Assembly: GCA_039808365.1 (NCBI GenBank)
Contig: JBDHSX010000004.1
Location: 1-64,000, forward strand
DNA length: 64,000 bases
DNA from: 62-47 sp039808365
Lineage (GTDB): Bacteria > Pseudomonadota > Alphaproteobacteria > Rhizobiales > Xanthobacteraceae
Direction: 5' to 3'
The notes beneath the pieces are model-generated. The model was not told the DNA's origin. It made no database searches and was given only the letters and a program-made list of their open reading frames with translations. Each line of letters begins with the position of its first letter. Position 1 is the first letter of the stretch. Positions 60,285-64,000 of this stretch are shown here, piece after piece. The position numbers and the translations under genes are program-made.

Positions 60285-60529
60285 GTGACGCAGCGGCGAG
60301 ACGATCGTCGATCGCTTCAGGTCAGAATTGTTCTGATGTCGTTCATCGCCGTCCTCCTGTCGGGCTGCGAGCGCGAGGAAAGGCGGTTACGTCTCGATTC
60401 ACCGCTTGCGGCCGCGCTCGATGAAATCCGCCTGATGCCCAATGGAATTGGCGGCGCGCCGCCGGAGATCCTGTTCCCCTCGGCCACCCCTATCAGGACA
60501 ACGCCTTCGGCCTAAGCCAGGGAAAGCGC
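60285..60529 (+). pseudogene. Remnant of a c-type cytochrome lipoprotein gene
   Basis: A GTG-started frame encodes a lipoprotein signal (VLLSGCERE) and about 70 residues, then stops. Shifting by one base near 60480 continues as PYQDNAFGLSQGKR, which resembles the segment just before the CxxCH heme site in a family of rhizobial cytochromes (PYxxNAxxxSxGxRL). The heme motif and the rest are missing. I infer a frameshifted and truncated cytochrome gene, once probably the electron partner of the FdhF-like enzyme 30 bp upstream. The family match is from memory. Confidence 0.5.
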
Positions 60530-60654
60530 AAAATGCGGGTTCTGCCGGGCGCTAAATCCACCGCCTATAGAATCAAGGTTGGGCGATGGGATCGTTGCTG
60601 CGCCGCGGGTCGTTAAACTGGAATTGGTGATCGGCAGGCATCTGAAAGATGCTG

Positions 60655-60679
60655 GGAACGATTCAGTATGGGCATCGTT
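60655..60679 (+). promoter_or_regulatory. Perfect EcfG promoter for the PNPOx-like stress gene
   Basis: GGAAC (60655-60659), 16 bp, CGTT (60676-60679): exact match to the consensus, 71 bp before the start codon. It lies 126 bp beyond the cytochrome remnant. Confidence 0.8.
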
Positions 60680-60750
60680 CATATCGAGCGACTTTGTTAT
60701 CTATGATACACGCCGTGAATCAGACATGTCGGCTGCGGGATGATAGAAAG

Positions 60751-61242
60751 ATGAGCGAGAAGGACAGCCTCACGCTTATCTGGGACATCGTGGAGAAGGT
60801 GAGTCCATGTATGCTCACGACGCAATTTGCGGGCGGATTGCGGGCGCGGCCGCTTGAAGCGAGACCGGATCGTGATGCCGGTTTAATCTTCTTCGTGACG
60901 GATTGTCACAGCGACAAGGAAGAGGAGATCCAGGTCAATTCCGACGTCGGAATTGTTTTCATGGACTTCAGGGATAATGCCTATGTATCGATCACCGGCC
61001 GTGCGTGTGCTCTAAAAGATATAGAAAAGATCAAGGCCGTTTGGCGAAAGTCAGACGATGTATGGTGGCCGGGCGGTCCGGAAGATCCCAGCGTCTGCTT
61101 GTTGCAGGTTGAGCCAATGATCGGCGAATTGTGGGACGAGCCACGGAGCAGGATCGTTGCCTCGCTGGAGTTTGCGAAAGCAAAATTGACCGGGCGGGAG
61201 CCCAATCTTGGCGAGAACCGAAAGGTCACCGTCAAGATGTGA
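60751..61242 (+). CDS. Pyridoxamine 5'-phosphate oxidase-fold general stress protein
   Basis: 163 aa split-barrel flavin-binding protein of the GSP26-like family: CMLTTQFAGGLRARPLEAR, LIFFVTDCHSDKEEEIQ, VGIVFMDFRDNAYVSITGRA and VWWPGGPEDPSVCLLQVEP. Family members bind FMN, F420 or heme; the reaction here is unknown. The longer frame begins near the promoter; ATG 60751 gives the family N-terminus, although its ribosome-binding site (AGAAAG) is modest. A perfect EcfG promoter precedes it, in line with a stress role. Confidence 0.85.
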   Translation: MSEKDSLTLIWDIVEKVSPCMLTTQFAGGLRARPLEARPDRDAGLIFFVTDCHSDKEEEIQVNSDVGIVFMDFRDNAYVSITGRACALKDIEKIKAVWRKSDDVWWPGGPEDPSVCLLQVEPMIGELWDEPRSRIVASLEFAKAKLTGREPNLGENRKVTVKM

Positions 61243-61430
61243 GGGCGAAATACCCTGTCGTCAGGATGAAACGCTCCGCGATCTCTAGGAGAACAGGGAA
61301 GTGGGCCATCTGCCCTGCAGAGACCCTCGCCCACATCCGTGGCCGCCTCCGCGGCATTTCCGTGCAGGCGTCGCTGGTTGCACATGCCTGATCGTCAATC
61401 GAACCCTGTGGCATTCACCAGGTGTCCTTG
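61243..61430. other. Gap after the stress protein
   Basis: About 190 bp without a supported gene. It contains no GGAAC element and no REP-like palindrome. It forms the right boundary of the block of stress-type promoters. Confidence 0.35.
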
Positions 61431-61460
61431 TATAATGCCTGATCAAACATTCAGTTGATC
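61431..61460 (+). promoter_or_regulatory. -10 element and likely TetR operator before the regulator gene
   Basis: A perfect TATAAT (61431-61436) is followed at once by GATCAA (61441-61446), 8 bases, TTGATC (61455-61460), an inverted repeat covering the expected transcription start. A bound repressor would block the promoter. TTGATC half-sites recur before the amidase gene. No clear -35 is visible. Confidence 0.5.
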
Positions 61461-61476
61461 GGACGAGAGGGCGGGG

Positions 61477-62124
61477 ATGTCGGCTGCGGGGGCGAAGCGA
61501 GGCAAGGGTGGCGGCAAACCGCCACAGACCGGCCGTGACCTGCTGTTGGCCGCCGCGCGACAGGAATTCGCCAGCCGTGGCTATGAGGGCGCGCGCGTCG
61601 ACACCATCGCTGCCGTCGCCGGCGTGAACAAGCAACTCGTCTACCACCATTTCGGCAACAAGGATAAGCTCTACGCCAAGGTGCTGGAGCTGACATACAA
61701 CGGAATACGCGAGCGCGAACGCGCGCTGAACCTCGGCCGCCGCAAGCCAAAGGCCGCCATGCGCCGGCTGATCGAGATGTCATTCGACTATCTTGCCGAG
61801 AACCGCGATTTCGTCTTTCTGTTGACCGATGAAAACCTGCACAAGGGCAAGCATCTGAAGCAGATCGTCAATCTGCAGCGGCTCAACACGCCGTTGTTGA
61901 GCACGCTTGACACCATCTTGAAGCGCGGCGCCGAGGAAGGCCTGTTCCGCAAGAATCTCGACCCGCTCCAGGTCTATATCTCGATCGCGGGTCTCGGTTT
62001 CTTCTACTTCAACAACGTCCATACGCTGTCGGCGATCTTCGGGCGCAACCTCAGCGATGCGGCGGAAGTCGCCATGCGCCGTCGGCATGTCGTTGAGATG
62101 ATGATGAACGCGCTGCGCCCGTGA
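61477..62124 (+). CDS. TetR/AcrR-family transcriptional regulator
   Basis: 215 aa. A basic, glycine-rich tail (1-17) precedes the TetR helix-turn-helix (about 18-65): LLLAAARQEFASRGYEGARVDTIAAVAGVNKQLVYHHFGNKDKLYAKVLE. The rest is a helical ligand domain with DYLAENRDFVFLLTDENLHKG, typical of the TetR C-terminal class also seen with amidase or catabolic genes. ATG 61477 follows GGGCGGGG. It probably represses itself and the amidase downstream via TTGATC-containing palindromes. Confidence 0.9.
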   Translation: MSAAGAKRGKGGGKPPQTGRDLLLAAARQEFASRGYEGARVDTIAAVAGVNKQLVYHHFGNKDKLYAKVLELTYNGIRERERALNLGRRKPKAAMRRLIEMSFDYLAENRDFVFLLTDENLHKGKHLKQIVNLQRLNTPLLSTLDTILKRGAEEGLFRKNLDPLQVYISIAGLGFFYFNNVHTLSAIFGRNLSDAAEVAMRRRHVVEMMMNALRP

Positions 62125-62174
62125 CGTCCGGCCACGGAACGTCGCCTTGACAGTCGGGGAAATCTGGTTTCTGC

Positions 62175-62194
62175 TCAACCAACTGGTTGATCAA
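62175..62194 (+). promoter_or_regulatory. Palindromic operator candidate before the amidase gene
   Basis: TCAACCA (62175-62181), AC, TGGTTGA (62184-62190) is a perfect inverted repeat. It overlaps TTGATCAA (62187-62194), an 8-bp palindrome carrying the same TTGATC half-site as the element before the TetR gene. Confidence 0.5.
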
Positions 62195-62210
62195 ACCTTG
62201 GGGAGAGGGC

Positions 62211-63614
62211 ATGCGAGATCTGGCCTGGGCCACGGCGTCCGAGCTCGTGGCCGCTTACCGCGCCCGGCGCTTGTCGCCCGTGGAGGCGACGACGATGGCG
62301 CTGCGCCGCGCCGAGGGCCTTAATCCGGACATCAATGCCTTCTGTCTGCTGGACCCGGCCGCCGCCCAGGCCGCCGCCCGGGAATCCGAAGGGCGCTGGC
62401 AGCGCGGCGAGCCGCTAGGGCCGCTCGATGGCGTGCCGATATCGATCAAGGACATCATCCTCACCAGGGGCTGGCCGACACTGCGCGGTTCCAAGGCGAT
62501 CGATCCGGCGCAGCCGTGGAACGAGGACGGCCCCATCGTGGCGCGGCTGCGCGAACAGGGCGCGGTGATCTTCGGCAAGACGACCACCAGCGAGTTCGCC
62601 GCCAAGGCCACCACCAGCACGGCGCTGTGCGGCGTCACCCGCAATCCCTGGAATCCGGCGCGCACGCCGGGCGGCTCCAGCGGCGGCGCCGCGGCTTCGG
62701 TCGCGGCCGGCGTTTCCGCGCTGGCTGTCGGCACCGACGCCGGCGGCTCGATCCGCGTGCCGGCGAATTTTTGCGGCGTGTACGGCTTCAAGCCGGGCGG
62801 CGGCCGGGTGCCGATGTATCCGCCGACGCCCTACGCCACGTTGGCCGGTTTCGGCCCGATCGCGCGCACGGTCACCGACGCCGCGCTGATGTTGAGCGTC
62901 GTCAGCCGGCCCGACGAGCGCGACTGCGATTCCCTGCCTTACGATCCGATCCAGTATGAGAACAATCTCGACGCGGATCCAAAAAACTGGCGCATCGCCT
63001 TCAGCCCGACGCTCTGTGGCGCACGGGTCGACGCCGAGGTCGCCGCCCGGGTCGAGGATGCGGTGAAGGTGTTCGAACGGCTCGGTTGCAAGGTCGAACT
63101 GGTCGAGAAGGTGTTCGACGATCCGCGCGGGATCGCGGCAAAACTGATGCGTGGCCTCACCGACTACGCGTTCCATAAATTCAGTCCCGCGCAACTCGCG
63201 GTGATGGATCGCGACCTGGTGGAACGCATCGAGCAAAGCCGCAATGCCAGCGCCGTCGACCATCTGGACGCCGAGATGCAGCGGGCGCAGTTGGCGCGCC
63301 AGATGCAGCAGTTTCATCAGGGCTACGACCTGCTTCTGACGCCGGTCACCTGTGTCGCCGCGTTCGATGCGGCGCGCGACGCGCCGGAAGGCTTCGGCCT
63401 GCGCGAATGGTATATTTTCACGCAGCCCTTCAACCTGACCCGTCAACCCGCCGCCAGCCTGCCGTGCGGCATGACGTCGGAAGGCCTGCCGGTCGGCCTG
63501 CATGTGGTCGGCCCGCGCCACCGTGATCTTCTGGTGTTGCAGGCATCGCGGGCTTTCGAGCAGGCGGCGCCGTGGCTGGATCGTCGGCCGGCCCTGGCTG
63601 AGAGGAGTTTTTGA
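62211..63614 (+). CDS. Amidase (amidase-signature family)
   Basis: 467 aa. The Ser-cisSer-Lys triad of the family is visible: Lys in GVPISIKDIILTRG, and the Gly/Ser-rich PGGSSGGAAASVAAG followed by the nucleophile Ser in GTDAGGSIRVPANFCGVYGFKP. The C-terminal LPCGMTSEGLPVGLHVVGPRH is also typical. It hydrolyses a carboxylic amide or acts in an amidotransfer reaction; it is not obviously GatA because no gatB/gatC is near. ATG 62211 has GGGGAG before it; an in-frame TTG 24 bp upstream lies in the operator palindrome and is less likely. Confidence 0.9.
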   Translation: MRDLAWATASELVAAYRARRLSPVEATTMALRRAEGLNPDINAFCLLDPAAAQAAARESEGRWQRGEPLGPLDGVPISIKDIILTRGWPTLRGSKAIDPAQPWNEDGPIVARLREQGAVIFGKTTTSEFAAKATTSTALCGVTRNPWNPARTPGGSSGGAAASVAAGVSALAVGTDAGGSIRVPANFCGVYGFKPGGGRVPMYPPTPYATLAGFGPIARTVTDAALMLSVVSRPDERDCDSLPYDPIQYENNLDADPKNWRIAFSPTLCGARVDAEVAARVEDAVKVFERLGCKVELVEKVFDDPRGIAAKLMRGLTDYAFHKFSPAQLAVMDRDLVERIEQSRNASAVDHLDAEMQRAQLARQMQQFHQGYDLLLTPVTCVAAFDAARDAPEGFGLREWYIFTQPFNLTRQPAASLPCGMTSEGLPVGLHVVGPRHRDLLVLQASRAFEQAAPWLDRRPALAERSF

Positions 63615-63618
63615 TCAG

Positions 63619-64000
63619 ATGACGCGGGAACCCGGATCCGAAATGGCTGACGAGGCCCTGCCTGATCGCATCGCCGATATCGAGGCTTTGGACGAGATCC
63701 TGTCGCGGCCCGATGAGGTCTTGCGGCGCGAGCTGCAAGGTCTGGACGGCGATATCATGGTGCTTGGCGTGGGCGGCAAGATCGGCCCGAGCCTCGCGCG
63801 CATGGCCAAGCGCGCCGCGCCCGGCAAGCGCGTGATCGGCGTCGCGCGATTCAGCGAGGGGGGGCTGCGTCAGCGGCTCGAAGACTGGGGCATCGAGCCG
63901 GTCCAATGCGACCTCATGGACCGCGCGGCGCTCCAAGCCTTGCCGAAGGTGAAGAATATCGTCTTCATGGCCGGCATGAAGTTCGGCGCCGCCGACGATC
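63619..64000 (+). CDS. NAD(P)-binding epimerase/dehydratase-like protein (cut by window end)
   Basis: First 127 residues. After a helical lead (1-45) comes a Rossmann start IMVLGVGGKIGPSLARMAKRA with the GxGGxxG turn, GKRVIGVARFSEGGL, CDLMDRAALQALP and NIVFMAGMKFGA, the pattern of extended SDR / NAD-dependent epimerases. It starts 4 bp after the amidase stop, so the two are likely co-transcribed. The rest lies beyond the window. Confidence 0.8.
   Translation, partial: MTREPGSEMADEALPDRIADIEALDEILSRPDEVLRRELQGLDGDIMVLGVGGKIGPSLARMAKRAAPGKRVIGVARFSEGGLRQRLEDWGIEPVQCDLMDRAALQALPKVKNIVFMAGMKFGAADD

Noticed and set aside
1..64000. CRISPR arrays, complete insertion sequences, toxin-antitoxin pairs or phage genes
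   Set aside because: No regularly spaced direct repeats, transposase motifs or phage structural genes were seen; the repeats present are dispersed palindromes.

Overview
The window looks like chromosome of an alphaproteobacterium of the Nitrobacteraceae (Bradyrhizobium / Rhodopseudomonas / Afipia type). The evidence is high GC with G/C-ending codons, a GcrA cell-cycle regulator, a SAM-II riboswitch in front of metZ, a TAXI-type TRAP operon with DUF1850, many ATGA-coupled operons, and REP-like palindromes around an arm that begins CGTCATTGCGAG. No organism name can be proved from the sequence alone.

Left part (1-24.6 kb) reads as ordinary core genome. In order it holds: a degenerate REC-EAL protein; a TAXI TRAP uptake operon (binding protein, fused permease, DUF1850); a CNNM/HlyC-type membrane protein; an SDR oxidoreductase; an orphan branched-chain-type ABC binding protein; galE; gcrA; argD-argF-hslO; apaG; an opgC operon with two SGNH-like proteins; metZ behind a SAM-II riboswitch; a two-module dCTP deaminase; an unrecognised protein; a MATE exporter; and tRNA-Gly(CCC). 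The gaps in this part are full of dispersed palindromic repeats.

Middle part (24.6-61.2 kb) is different. The repeats disappear and almost every gene concerns respiration, oxidation or stress survival. It holds: a molybdenum hydroxylase of the PaoABC/YagTSR type; a cysteine hydrolase; DUF2231 plus a sorbosone-dehydrogenase-like lipoprotein; treZ-treY; a TPP-dependent PoxB-like enzyme plus a SCO copper chaperone; a complete Alternative Complex III operon (actABCDEF); a divergent caa3-type cytochrome oxidase operon; a GMC flavin dehydrogenase with its Tat-exported small subunit and triheme cytochrome c; topoisomerase IB; a PAS hybrid histidine kinase; an FdhF/YdeP-type molybdoenzyme; a cytochrome c remnant; and a pyridoxamine-phosphate-oxidase-fold stress protein.

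The main finding is regulatory. Nearly every transcription unit of the middle part is preceded by GGAAC-N16-NNTT, and three sites are perfect GGAAC-N16-CGTT. This is the promoter of the alphaproteobacterial general-stress sigma factor EcfG. The two respiratory operons (ACIII leftward, caa3 rightward) start from back-to-back copies of it in a 95-bp gap. I read the block as a stress-regulon island coding for a self-contained alternative respiratory branch: periplasmic and cytoplasmic dehydrogenases feed cytochrome c or quinone, quinol passes through ACIII to cytochrome c, and caa3 reduces oxygen. Trehalose synthesis and a DNA topoisomerase are encoded alongside.

Right end (61.4-64 kb): a TetR-family regulator with a perfect -10 element next to a palindrome, an amidase preceded by related palindromes, and the start of an NAD(P)-binding epimerase-like gene cut by the window edge.
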